A stretch of 27,399 nucleotides of DNA from Bacillota bacterium (GCA_023399455.1 JAEWPN010000030.1:1-27399), one strand, 5' to 3'; shown: positions 7,306-14,890, counted from the first letter of the stretch. Notes: generated by a model not told the origin, from the sequence alone. Program-made: numbers and translations.

Positions 7306-9186
7306 TCACTGGCTTTCTATCCTGCTGTTCAGCTCCTCAAGATACATCCAGCGGTCCATTCTTTCTTCCAGCTTCTGATCGGTTTCTTCCTTTTCCTTCG
7401 TCAGCTCATTTAATTTTATAAAATCCGTGGAAGCCCGCAGAATTCTTTCCTCCAATACCTCAAGATGTTCCTCCAGCTTCGCGATCTCATCCTCTATCGT
7501 TTCGTAATCCTTCTGCTCTTTATAGGTAAACTTAAGCTTGGATGGCTGTGCCTTCCAGCTCTTTTTTCCGCCCTTTTCCTCCGTATCATTTATGGCACCG
7601 TTCTCTATAATACTGCTCTTAGCCGCCTTCCCGTTCAAGCTTCCACCGGATTCTGCCGCCGGCGCAGCGTTCATAGCTGCCTTCTTATTGGCATAATCAG
7701 TATACCCGCCTTCATATTGACGCAGCTTCCCGTTTCCTTCAAAGGCAAAAATCCTGCGCACCGTTCGGTCTAAAAAGTACCTGTCATGAGAAACAGTTAT
7801 AACGATTCCCGGAAATCGATCCAGATAGTCCTCTAACACCGTCAGAGTAGCAATGTCCAAATCGTTGGTCGGCTCGTCCAGAATCAGTACATTGGGAGCC
7901 CCCATAAGCACCTTCAGCAGATTAAGCCTGCGCTTCTCTCCTCCCGACAGTTTGCCGACCAAAGTATATTGCTCACTTCCGAAAAACAAAAAACGTTCCA
8001 GCATCTGAGAAGCTGTAATGCTTCCATCCTCTGTCTTCACATATTCCGCCACATCTCTGATATAATCAATGACCTTTTTGTTCTGCGGCATCTCCAGAGC
8101 GGCTATCTCCTGCGCGTAGTAGCCTATCTTTACAGTCTGCCCGATTTCCACCCTGCCCGAATCCGGCTCGCACTGTCTCGTCAGTATTTTCATAAGTGTG
8201 GTCTTCCCGCAGCCGTTCTCACCGATAAATCCGATTCTGTCTTCTTTCAGGAAAAGATAGGAAAAATCATCGATCAAGACCTTTTCCCCGTAACGCTTGC
8301 TGACATGACTGATTTCTACTGTGGTTTTTCCAAGCCGCGAGGCCATCGAACTCATCTCCACCTTTGCATCATAAGAAGGAGCCTGCATCTGCTTCAGCTC
8401 CTCGTATCTCTCCAGTCTCGCTTTTTGCTTGGTGGAACGAGCTCTCGCTCCGCGCTTCACCCATTCCAACTCTGTACGCAGAATGGACTGTCTCTTTCTC
8501 TCTCCTGCAAAGGCTTCGTCCTCGCGCAATGCCTTTAGCTCTAAGTAGCCGGAATAATTCGCCTGATAGGAATATATCTGTCCTTTATCGATTTCCACGA
8601 TTCTATTCGACACGCTGTCAAGAAAATAGCGATCATGAGTTACCATAACGATAGCTCCGCTTCTCTTTTTCAGCATGTCCTCCAGCCAATCAGCCATCTC
8701 GTTATCCAAATGGTTAGTAGGCTCATCCAGAATGAGGATATCCGCCGGAGAAAGCAGCGCCGCTGCTAACGCCAGCCTTTTTCGCTGCCCGCCGGAAAGG
8801 GTCCCGCATTTCGCCGTCACATCTGCGATCCCAATCCGCATCAGCATGGCCTTAGCATCGCTTTCCTTAGCCCAGACCTCCTCACCCACGCCCTCCGCGC
8901 GAAGCTTCTCCTTCGTCTCCTTCATTACTGCCTGTAAGGCGGTTTCTTCTTCATCGAAGCTCGGGTGCTGGGACAGGTAGGTACAGATAACATGGTTGGC
9001 TCGAATGACATTTCCTTCATCCGGCTCCTCCAGTCCCGCCACCATCTTCAGCAAAGTGGACTTGCCGGTTCCATTGATGCCGATAACTCCCACCTTCTCC
9101 CCTTCCTGCAGATAAAAAGAAGTATGGTCGAACAATTTTCTTTCGCCGAAGGATTTTACTATATTCTCAACTGTAAGTATATTCAT
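7306..9186 (-). CDS. ABC-F family ATPase, Uup-like
   Basis: The 626-residue protein has two ABC ATPase domains and no membrane segment. Domain 1 has Walker A GINGTGKST (residues 36-44), LSGGQ (130-134) and LDEPT (153-157). Domain 2 has Walker A GENGCGKTT (322-330), LSGGE (413-417) and LDEPT (436-440). Between them is the interdomain helix region with WVKRGARARSTKQKAR, and the C-terminus (about 550-626) is a charged coiled coil, as in Uup. ABC-F proteins act on ribosomes or on DNA-related processes rather than in transport; a translation role is the more likely but is unproven here. ATG at 9186 follows AGGAG, fourteen bases after the J-domain gene stop, so the two are co-transcribed. A much earlier in-frame start at 9267 would run through the J-domain gene and is rejected. 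Confidence 0.9.
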   Translation of the reverse strand: MNILTVENIVKSFGERKLFDHTSFYLQEGEKVGVIGINGTGKSTLLKMVAGLEEPDEGNVIRANHVICTYLSQHPSFDEEETALQAVMKETKEKLRAEGVGEEVWAKESDAKAMLMRIGIADVTAKCGTLSGGQRKRLALAAALLSPADILILDEPTNHLDNEMADWLEDMLKKRSGAIVMVTHDRYFLDSVSNRIVEIDKGQIYSYQANYSGYLELKALREDEAFAGERKRQSILRTELEWVKRGARARSTKQKARLERYEELKQMQAPSYDAKVEMSSMASRLGKTTVEISHVSKRYGEKVLIDDFSYLFLKEDRIGFIGENGCGKTTLMKILTRQCEPDSGRVEIGQTVKIGYYAQEIAALEMPQNKKVIDYIRDVAEYVKTEDGSITASQMLERFLFFGSEQYTLVGKLSGGEKRRLNLLKVLMGAPNVLILDEPTNDLDIATLTVLEDYLDRFPGIVITVSHDRYFLDRTVRRIFAFEGNGKLRQYEGGYTDYANKKAAMNAAPAAESGGSLNGKAAKSSIIENGAINDTEEKGGKKSWKAQPSKLKFTYKEQKDYETIEDEIAKLEEHLEVLEERILRASTDFIKLNELTKEKEETDQKLEERMDRWMYLEELNSRIESQ

Positions 9187-9200
9187 AAATGTTATAACTC

Positions 9201-9950
9201 CTAATATCCCCCATACGGTATTCCTCCGCCGCAGCACATTCCGCCGCCGCCGCAGCAAATATTGCATATCATATTAGCAATACACAGCTTTACACATATA
9301 TTTCCGTTCCCCACATAAGGGTTTCCATAGGTATACTGTCTCTGCTGATACTGCATGCCGCCGTTTTCAAACCGGTATGCCAGGTTACTGTAATCCGAAT
9401 TCCCCGGCTCCATCGCCGCCGCACGTTTGGCATGCTCCATCGCCGCCACGTTATTTCCCAGTCCCGCATGGGCAAGTGCACTATAATAATACCATCTTGC
9501 ACCCTTTTCGTCCATGCCGTCAAGCACAGTTCTCGCTTCTTTATAATATCCGTTTCTTATATAATTGCCTGCAGCACGCAAATGGCCGTCCTCTTCATAA
9601 CCCGTGCTGGTGCTGTCTCCGAAGCCTCCAAACCCGCCAAAGCCCCCAAAACCGCCGCCTCCATAACCATCGAATCCTCCGCTGCCATAACCACCATAGC
9701 CGCGGCTTCCATAACTTCCACTTCCATAACCGCCATAGCCGGAGTCACTTCCGTAACCCTCCGTGCGTTCTTTCATGATCTGGCTGTAGGCCTCCTGAAT
9801 GGTCTTGAACTTTTCCTCCGCCTGTACTTTATTCGGACTGTTGATGTTAGCGTCGGGGTGGTATTTTCTACTCAGCGCTCTGTATGCTTTTTTTATCTCT
9901 TCTTCGGTAGCATCCGGGGATACCCCAAGTATTTCATAAGGATTTATCAT
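9201..9950 (-). CDS. J-domain (DnaJ-like) protein with Gly-rich linker, TPR-like segment and Cys-rich tail
   Basis: The 249-residue protein starts with a complete J domain (residues 1-60, HPD motif at 31-33), which stimulates an Hsp70/DnaK ATPase. A Gly/Tyr/Phe-rich linker (about 64-115) follows, then a helical TPR-like part (about 120-190: [17 protein letters not shown] and [20 protein letters not shown]). The tail has seven cysteines in [19 protein letters not shown] and MCCGGG, suggesting metal binding or membrane association. It is not a canonical DnaJ: the CxxCxGxG zinc domain is absent. ATG at 9950 overlaps the stop of the DUF5685 gene (ATGA), indicating translational coupling. Extensions to 10091 overlap that gene and are rejected. 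The client is unknown. Confidence 0.85.
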   Translation of the reverse strand: MINPYEILGVSPDATEEEIKKAYRALSRKYHPDANINSPNKVQAEEKFKTIQEAYSQIMKERTEGYGSDSGYGGYGSGSYGSRGYGGYGSGGFDGYGGGGFGGFGGFGGFGDSTSTGYEEDGHLRAAGNYIRNGYYKEARTVLDGMDEKGARWYYYSALAHAGLGNNVAAMEHAKRAAAMEPGNSDYSNLAYRFENGGMQYQQRQYTYGNPYVGNGNICVKLCIANMICNICCGGGGMCCGGGIPYGGY

Positions 9951-10798
9951 TGTTCCTGCGCCTGCCCCTTTTCTTTTGCTTCTCTTTCCGAGTGTATTTT
10001 TTCGTAACGATACCATACTCCCGAATAGATGATATTTCTCAGGATCTCGATATGGTCTAGAATCGGCAGCTTTTCGAATTCCCTGGAACATTCAGACATC
10101 ATCATGACTAGAATGCTTCTGCACTGCTCCTCGAAATCGGGATATTTATATAATTCGTAAAAGGGATTATAATTTCCTTCCTTCAAGTCTTTTTCTATGT
10201 CCTCATAAGCATCGCACAAATAGATGAATTTCCCCAGGTATAAACCCATTTTGTAGAGGTTCTCTTTCCATTCATCATCCTTATATACCGTGATTTGCGC
10301 CATGACCTCTCCAAACAAGCGGGACATTTCATCAACGTCTGTACAACCTTCTGTTTCCCTCTTAGTGAGCTGCTCCATCAATGCTTCAATACGGCGGATC
10401 TTACATCCATACTTCTGCTCTAAGTGATGATAGCCCTTCTTCAGCAACTGTGCATATAACAGCCTGCCGTATTTTTTATTATCCATCCAGTCATCCTTGC
10501 ATTTGTAATAGGACAGCAAAATGTTCATATCCGCCGCGTATTCCGTGTACTCGTTTATCTTCGTCATATGCCTTTCGAAAGGATGTGCGACACATTTGCA
10601 ATAATCCGTCTCTGTCTCCGATTCGTACAAGCCGGATAGCAGCATGATGATAAAGGTCATATCGTAGGACAGCGTCATCTGTCCGGTCAGACCGTATTTT
10701 TCTTTTAATACTTTGCATAAACCGCAATAATAGGCTTGATAGATATCAAATTCCTTGAATTTCATATCACCTTTGTTGATAATTATATATCCGAACAT
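9947..10798 (-). CDS. DUF5685 family protein with isoprenoid-synthase-like Asp motifs
   Basis: This 283-residue, mainly helical protein is recognised as DUF5685 by its FGYIIINK start, the YCGLC motif (residues 24-28) and the YCKC..HPF segment (66-73). I also see two Asp-rich motifs: KDDWMD (101-106), preceded by YYKC, and [17 protein letters not shown] (188-204) followed by LKEGNYNPF. Their order and sequence resemble the two metal-diphosphate-binding motifs of squalene/phytoene synthases, which would imply a helical isoprenoid-synthase-like fold. That resemblance is my inference; the family has no established role that I know of. The start at 10798 follows GAGGTGAT. It is the first gene of a run with the J-domain and ABC-F genes. 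A 133-base AT-rich gap upstream (10799-10931) holds no clear promoter pair. Confidence 0.8.
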   Translation of the reverse strand: MFGYIIINKGDMKFKEFDIYQAYYCGLCKVLKEKYGLTGQMTLSYDMTFIIMLLSGLYESETETDYCKCVAHPFERHMTKINEYTEYAADMNILLSYYKCKDDWMDNKKYGRLLYAQLLKKGYHHLEQKYGCKIRRIEALMEQLTKRETEGCTDVDEMSRLFGEVMAQITVYKDDEWKENLYKMGLYLGKFIYLCDAYEDIEKDLKEGNYNPFYELYKYPDFEEQCRSILVMMMSECSREFEKLPILDHIEILRNIIYSGVWYRYEKIHSEREAKEKGQAQEQ

Positions 10799-10931
10799 CG
10801 TATCACCTCATATATCTTATATAGTAACCAACATTTATATTTTTCTATCAATACTCTATTATCCTACCGTTTTAAGCCGTATATATCAATAAAACTGCTA
10901 TAAAGAATTTATTAAAAAAGAGTCCGTTTTA

Positions 10932-11381
10932 TCAATACAGCAGACTGTTATCCAGCATTCTCCGAAAAGACTCCTCAAACCGCACATCATCTTCCTCCGT
11001 TCTCTTCCTCGGCCCCTTTAAATGGCTCTTGCCGGATTTGCGCCTTTCTGACTTGGCGATATGACGCTCCATAAGCATCGTGTCGATATTCTCATCGGTA
11101 TACCTTTTTCCGCTCTGGTGAATGGCTCTCACACCTTTTCCCAACGCCATGACCGCTACTCCGTAATCCTGCGTTACTATGACATCCCCCCGTTCGCTCA
11201 AGGAAAACAGCTTGAAATCCGCTGCGTCGGCTCCTCTGTCCACGATTACCACCCGGGAATATGCCGAGCGGAGAACATGGGCATTGTCGCAAACTAAAAT
11301 TACCGGAATATCTTTCTCTTTTGCCACTCTTTCCACAATCGCTACCACAGGGCAGGCGTCGGCATCCACAAGAATCTTCAT
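10932..11381 (-). CDS. YaiI/YqxD family (UPF0178, DUF188) protein
   Basis: The 149-residue protein matches the YaiI/YqxD family across its length: MKILVDADACPV at the start, VIVDRGADAADFKL in the middle and VTQDYGVAVMAL followed by the Lys/Arg-rich KGPRKR segment near the end. The conserved acidic residues (D6, D8 and the DRGADAAD and TQDYG aspartates) fit a PIN-like fold and suggest a nuclease-type metal site, but no activity has been established for the family. The N-terminal ATG at 11381 has a purine-rich GGGGATG upstream. It has its own strand context, separated by 167 bases from the flavodoxin-like gene and by a terminator-like hairpin. Confidence 0.88.
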   Translation of the reverse strand: MKILVDADACPVVAIVERVAKEKDIPVILVCDNAHVLRSAYSRVVIVDRGADAADFKLFSLSERGDVIVTQDYGVAVMALGKGVRAIHQSGKRYTDENIDTMLMERHIAKSERRKSGKSHLKGPRKRTEEDDVRFEESFRRMLDNSLLY

Positions 11382-11485
11382 ATTACATCCCCATCTTTCT
11401 CTTTATTTTCTTCCAAACAGCCATATAATGTACTTTTTCTTATCATGCCACACCGCCTGCACTGCGTCAACAACCCTGTACATTA

Positions 11486-11536
11486 AAAAATGTGTTTTGT
11501 CAGGAGTCTTATGCGGCTCCCGCAAACACACTTTTT
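11486..11536 (-). terminator. Rho-independent terminator of the MarR-flavodoxin operon
   Basis: Read on the minus strand, AAAAAGTGTGTTT pairs with AAACACATTTTT (one G-U pair), with an inner GGAG/CTCC helix, and the stem is followed by a run of six T. It begins 13 bases after the stop of the flavodoxin-like gene. The A-rich left arm on the plus strand would also allow termination in the other direction, although no plus-strand gene ends here. Confidence 0.8.
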
Positions 11537-11548
11537 ATTTTTATTGAT

Positions 11549-12073
11549 TTATATCTGCTCGGCACAGATTATAAGGGGCTTTATATTTTCTTTTGAGGAA
11601 TTATCACTGGACCTTTCAAACAAGCGAAGCATTCCCATATCTTCCTGCGTCTTATCCTTTTTCTTTTTCAGCATCTTATACATGGTCTTTAACATTGTTC
11701 TGGGGAAAAATCCCATTTTTTCAAAATCGATTCCTCCCTCCAAATAAAAGAAAGGAATTTCCTTCTGTTCCTCTTTGGTAAGGTTATTGTCCTTTACTGT
11801 AAGAATAACCTCATCCGCCTTCATAGGCGCACCGCCAACCGCATATACGATCAGCTTTTTACCGCCCCGCTCAGGGATTTTCTTCACTTTATCCCATCCG
11901 TTTATCTTTCCTGCCATAATCCCTGCACCATAGATAATTACGTCGTTCTCCTTCCAGTGCTGCGGGGTCATATCCTTATAGCTTACCGCTTCGCATGCAA
12001 GCTCCTGCGCTATCCATTTTCCGTACTTCTTGCTAAACCCCGTCTTACTGTTATACACCACGATTCGCTCCAT
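11549..12073 (-). CDS. Flavodoxin-domain protein (protoporphyrinogen-oxidase-like flavodoxin family)
   Basis: A 174-residue cytoplasmic protein with a flavodoxin fold. The FMN phosphate-binding loop is VYNSKTGFSKKYGKWIA (residues 5-21), the second conserved stretch is DVIIYGAGIMAGKINGWDK, and a third is LIVYAVGGAPM. It resembles the short flavodoxin_5 proteins of Firmicutes rather than classic electron-transfer flavodoxins, and has a Lys-rich C-terminal region (KTMYKMLKKKKDK). It probably mediates a small redox reaction with FMN; the partner is unknown. ATG at 12073 directly abuts the stop of the MarR gene at 12074 and has GGAGG upstream, so it is almost certainly controlled by that regulator and its palindromic operator. 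Confidence 0.82.
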   Translation of the reverse strand: MERIVVYNSKTGFSKKYGKWIAQELACEAVSYKDMTPQHWKENDVIIYGAGIMAGKINGWDKVKKIPERGGKKLIVYAVGGAPMKADEVILTVKDNNLTKEEQKEIPFFYLEGGIDFEKMGFFPRTMLKTMYKMLKKKKDKTQEDMGMLRLFERSSDNSSKENIKPLIICAEQI

Positions 12074-12544
12074 TTACTTTTCCTCCCTGATTGCAATAAG
12101 ATTTTTCTCGATTTTCATCATTACATTGTAAGTAAGCTGCACTTCCTCCTTTGTAATTCCTTCATAAAGCCCTGCCATGAATTTTTCCTCCTGCTCACGA
12201 TACCTGTCGCTCAATGTTCCCATTTTCTCCGTCGCAGCTACTCTTACTTTCCTTCTGTCATCCTTATCGTAAAAAGTAGTTACAAATCCTTCCTTTTCCA
12301 GCTTATTGACAATCTGCTTCACGTTCTGATGCGAACTTCCCATCACATCCGCAAGTTCATTAATCATGGGAGGGGTCTCCTTAAATAACGTAAGGCAGAT
12401 GAGAAGAAAAAACTGCTTACACGTAATTTCTTTATAAAAAGCATCACCCGCAGTCTGCAAGCGGTTCCCGAATGCGAAGAACAAACCGAACAGAGCCCTT
12501 TCGTCATCAAAATCTTCCAGTAACCTGTCTCTATCCATACTCAT
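12074..12544 (-). CDS. MarR family transcriptional regulator
   Basis: The 156-residue protein has the MarR winged-helix arrangement. The helix-turn-helix is around FKETPPMINELADVMGSSHQNVKQIVNKLEKEG (about residues 54-87), and the wing with the conserved DDRR motif is FYDKDDRRKVRV (about 91-102). N- and C-terminal helices would form the dimer interface. Members usually repress their own operon and release DNA on binding small phenolic ligands or on cysteine oxidation. ATG at 12544 follows AAGGAG. The promoter just upstream contains a 28-bp perfect palindrome (12579-12606) that covers the -10 box, so autorepression of the MarR-flavodoxin operon is the most direct reading. The divergent CLC gene could be a second target. 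Confidence 0.9.
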   Translation of the reverse strand: MSMDRDRLLEDFDDERALFGLFFAFGNRLQTAGDAFYKEITCKQFFLLICLTLFKETPPMINELADVMGSSHQNVKQIVNKLEKEGFVTTFYDKDDRRKVRVAATEKMGTLSDRYREQEEKFMAGLYEGITKEEVQLTYNVMMKIEKNLIAIREEK

Positions 12545-12578
12545 GATATTTAACTCCTTAAATTATATAATTCTTCCT

Positions 12579-12617
12579 CACATTATGTAATATATTACAT
12601 AATGTGATTTTTGTCAA
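12579..12617 (-). promoter_or_regulatory. MarR-operon promoter with 28-bp palindromic operator
   Basis: On the minus strand a consensus TTGACA (12617-12612) and TATATT (12594-12589) are exactly 17 bases apart. A perfect palindrome with half-site CACATTATGTAATA spans 12579-12606, covering the -10 box and most of the spacer. A second 12-bp palindrome (AATTATATAATT, 12561-12572) lies between it and the ribosome binding site. Binding here would block RNA polymerase, so self-repression by the adjacent MarR protein is the simplest inference. Confidence 0.85.
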
Positions 12618-12629
12618 TCGACGGTAAAG

Positions 12630-12670
12630 CAGGAACATTACTGAGAACGGAGTGAACAGTAATGCAGGAA
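12630..12670. repeat. Mini inverted repeat flanked by 6-bp direct repeats
   Basis: CATTACTG (12636-12643) and CAGTAATG (12657-12664) form a perfect 8-bp inverted repeat around a 13-base loop, AGAACGGAGTGAA. The unit is bordered on both sides by CAGGAA (12630-12635 and 12665-12670). It could be a hairpin, a protein-binding site or a very small transposed element with target duplications. There is one copy in this window. Confidence 0.5.
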
Positions 12671-12703
12671 TAAAATTTTGCCCTTATCCGGCCGTATGTG
12701 ACC

Positions 12704-12733
12704 TTGCCAATTGATGGCAGCTTCCCTTATAAT
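12704..12733 (+). promoter_or_regulatory. Predicted promoter of the CLC gene
   Basis: TTGCCA (12704-12709) and TATAAT (12728-12733) are 18 bases apart, and AAGTGAGG (12743-12750) before the ATG at 12756 is the ribosome binding site. The -35 box is part of a small inverted repeat, TGCCA-ATTGA-TGGCA (12705-12719), that could be an operator. The transcript would begin within about 20 bases of the start codon, leaving no room for a riboswitch downstream of this promoter. Confidence 0.55.
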
Positions 12734-12755
12734 ATTACTTGGAAGTGAGGTTTAT

Positions 12756-13952
12756 ATGAATTATCGGGAAAAAATAAGAAATCAGTTGATTTTCACAGGA
12801 CTTGCAATCCCCCTCGGCATAGCCGCCGGATCTATCGCCGCTTTGTTCGGCAGGATTCTGCTTTACATTGGGAATATCAGGGACGAATATGTATACTTTT
12901 TACTTCCTTTTCTCGGCGCCGTCGGTGTCTTTATCTTATGGAGCTATCAGAAATTCGGAGACAGGAGCAGTAAAGGAATGGCTTTGCTCTTTGAAGCCGG
13001 ACATGGCTCCAAAGAAACGATACCTCTCCGTTTAATCCCCTTCGTCATTATTGGAACATGGCTTACTCATCTGTTCGGCGGAAGTGCCGGAAGAGAGGGG
13101 GTAGCCGTTCAGATAGGAGGAGCCCTCGGACATACGCTCGGCAGACGTTTTTCCATAGAGAGCGGGGAAAAAATATTATTACTTACGGGAATGGCCGCCG
13201 GCTTTTCCGGGTTATTCAGAACGCCCCTCGCCGCCACCTTTTTTGCTCTCGAGGTGCTGACCGTAGGCGTACTGGAATACAAGGCTCTGCTTCCGGCTTT
13301 GACCGCAGCATTTACCGCAAGCTATATTTCCGGCGCACTGGGTCTTGAAAAATTTTCCTACGTTCTGTCAAAGAACTTTTCTTTTTCGCCATCCCTGCTT
13401 TTCAAGATACTTTTCCTCGGTTTTTTATTCGGGATAATGGGGCGGCTGTTTTCCTATTTCCTGCATAGGACAAAAAAGCTCTTTTCAGAGAAGTTGAAAA
13501 ATCCACTTCTGCGCATTCTGATTGCCGGTACCGCGATCGGTCTCTTTTCGTTACTATGTTTTCAGGGAAGATACTCGGGACTCGGCACCAACTTAATATC
13601 CATGAGTCTTAATGAGGGCATTTATTCATGGGATTTCGCTTTTAAATTTCTCTTTACGGTGCTTACTTTGTCGGCAGGCTTTCAGGGCGGAGAGGTCACT
13701 CCTTTGTTTTCCATCGGCGCAACCTTTGGTGCATTCCTTGCTTCGCTGCTCGGCTTACCCATCGCCTTCTCCGCAGCGTTGGGCTATGCGGCAGTATTCG
13801 GCAGCGCCAGCAATACTCTGCTTGCACCCATCCTGATAGGCGCAGAGGTCTTCGGTCCCGAAATGCTGCCTTATTTTATCGCAGTGTGCGGACTCGCCTA
13901 TATCTGCAATGGTAATTTGTCCATTTACCCGCTTCAGAAAAAGAAAAAGTGA
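12756..13952 (+). CDS. CLC family anion transporter, fluoride (CLC-F) clade
   Basis: This 398-residue, roughly ten-helix membrane protein has the CLC core: GGSAGREGVAVQIG, GMAAGFSGLFRTPLAATFFALEV (split here as two adjoining motifs) and GFQGGEVTPLFSIGA. The chloride-channel GSGIP motif is not present, the GREGP motif reads GREGV, and the GGEVTP motif replaces the usual GGxFxP. In established work these changes mark the CLC-F group, F-/H+ antiporters that expel fluoride, so a fluoride exporter is more likely than a chloride channel. ATG at 12756 is chosen because AAGTGAGG precedes it; the earlier TTG at 12711 lies within the promoter. It is divergent from the MarR gene and convergent with the gene at 13955, with only two bases between stops. 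I see no crcB fluoride riboswitch. Confidence 0.8.
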   Translation: MNYREKIRNQLIFTGLAIPLGIAAGSIAALFGRILLYIGNIRDEYVYFLLPFLGAVGVFILWSYQKFGDRSSKGMALLFEAGHGSKETIPLRLIPFVIIGTWLTHLFGGSAGREGVAVQIGGALGHTLGRRFSIESGEKILLLTGMAAGFSGLFRTPLAATFFALEVLTVGVLEYKALLPALTAAFTASYISGALGLEKFSYVLSKNFSFSPSLLFKILFLGFLFGIMGRLFSYFLHRTKKLFSEKLKNPLLRILIAGTAIGLFSLLCFQGRYSGLGTNLISMSLNEGIYSWDFAFKFLFTVLTLSAGFQGGEVTPLFSIGATFGAFLASLLGLPIAFSAALGYAAVFGSASNTLLAPILIGAEVFGPEMLPYFIAVCGLAYICNGNLSIYPLQKKKK

Positions 13953-13954
13953 GA

Positions 13955-14890
13955 CTATCTGATCTCCAGCCTTCCGAAGCTTTTCAACTGCAGCAGCTTT
14001 TCAATGGCTTTGCTGGACTTCCACCAATTCTCACTAATGGCGAACGCCTCGGGATATTTCCCGCCGTTATACCACTCCCATGGGATATCCCAGACTCCAT
14101 TTTCAGGGCGCTCGTCAATTATGGCATCCAGGGCCTTGTGTACTTCCTCTTTATTTTCCTCATAATACCTGCTCTCCGGAGACCATATGAATTCCAGTGG
14201 ATTTGCCATGAAATTGTCTTTTTCCGTTTCTATCTTTTTCCGTACCTCATGGGAAACCTTTTCACATAGATATGTAAAGTCAAATTCTTCCGTAATCCCT
14301 GCTGCCTCTATATCCTCCAGCAACTCGCAGTAGCCTCCTACTCCCATATCTCCCAATCGCTCTGTCCCCTTTAACCGCTCAATCAACGAGTTCGTATATT
14401 CCTTCGCCATCCGGTACAGGCCCGACTCTTTTTCTCCATACCGGAGAATAAAACCACATAGGCTTGCCGTCGTTCCTATACTTTGGAACTCATTGTCCTT
14501 GGGATTATAATCCCACCAGATGCCGTGCGGGTAATTATCGTTAGACGGGATTGTAAAAATCCATCCGTAATCTGCCCTGTGCTCCGTATTCTCCAAATAA
14601 CGGAACATTCCGCGGTAAAATGGATGCTCCATATCGAGGAACTCTATCTGCCGCAGCAGTTTTATGACGATCTGTACATTGTACGGGGTAGAATCCGGAT
14701 TCCAGCTATCCGGGTCAATCGTATTGCCAAATCCGCCATCACTATTCCGATAGCTGGATAAGGCCGATAGAACAGCATCTTTGCTTCCATCTTCAAACCA
14801 GTATTGCCATAATGCGAAGTCCAGCGGCCTCGCATTCCGATAAACCCAATTTTTAATTTCATGAAATGCTTCAAAACTCAGTTTTTTCAT
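13955..14890 (-). CDS. Uncharacterised protein, predicted prenyltransferase/terpene-cyclase-like alpha/alpha toroid
   Basis: The 311-residue protein is soluble, with no signal peptide or membrane segment. Near residue 50 it has SYRNSDGGFGNTIDPD, similar to the QW-type GGFG motif of squalene-cyclase and prenyltransferase-like toroid repeats, and later helix pairs with Gly-aromatic turns (DYGWIFTIP, MGVGGYCELLEDIE, GVWDIPWEWYNGGKYPEA). It is rich in Trp and Tyr. The fold suggestion is based on these motifs only; catalytic Asp motifs of true cyclases (DxDD, QW series) are not evident, so no reaction is claimed. ATG at 14890 follows AAGGAGA at about eight bases. It is separated from the tag gene by a terminator hairpin and lies convergent to the CLC gene. 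Confidence 0.7.
   Translation of the reverse strand: MKKLSFEAFHEIKNWVYRNARPLDFALWQYWFEDGSKDAVLSALSSYRNSDGGFGNTIDPDSWNPDSTPYNVQIVIKLLRQIEFLDMEHPFYRGMFRYLENTEHRADYGWIFTIPSNDNYPHGIWWDYNPKDNEFQSIGTTASLCGFILRYGEKESGLYRMAKEYTNSLIERLKGTERLGDMGVGGYCELLEDIEAAGITEEFDFTYLCEKVSHEVRKKIETEKDNFMANPLEFIWSPESRYYEENKEEVHKALDAIIDERPENGVWDIPWEWYNGGKYPEAFAISENWWKSSKAIEKLLQLKSFGRLEIR

Noticed and set aside
9187..9267. Earlier start of the ABC-F gene at 9267
   Set aside because: It would overlap the end of the J-domain gene and the first 27 residues are Arg-rich shadow; ATG at 9186 has a proper AGGAG site.
9560..9770. Glycine-rich tandem codon repeats as a DNA repeat or CRISPR-like array
   Set aside because: The units are short, irregular and explained by a Gly/Tyr/Phe-rich protein linker; there are no spacers.
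9432..10007. 191-codon plus-strand frame rich in Ala, Thr, Ile and Ser across the J-domain gene
   Set aside because: It arises from the Gly-rich coding repeat of the minus-strand gene read in reverse; low-complexity shadow.
9951..10091. Earlier start of the J-domain gene at 10091
   Set aside because: It would overlap DUF5685 by 145 bases; the J domain begins precisely at the ATG at 9950, which has an ATGA overlap.
12607..12755. Possible crcB fluoride riboswitch upstream of the CLC gene
   Set aside because: I looked for the conserved GAUG, ACCGCC and CUGAUGxCUCC parts and found only a loose TTGATGGCAGCTTCCC resemblance without the rest; the likely promoter also lies at its 3' end.
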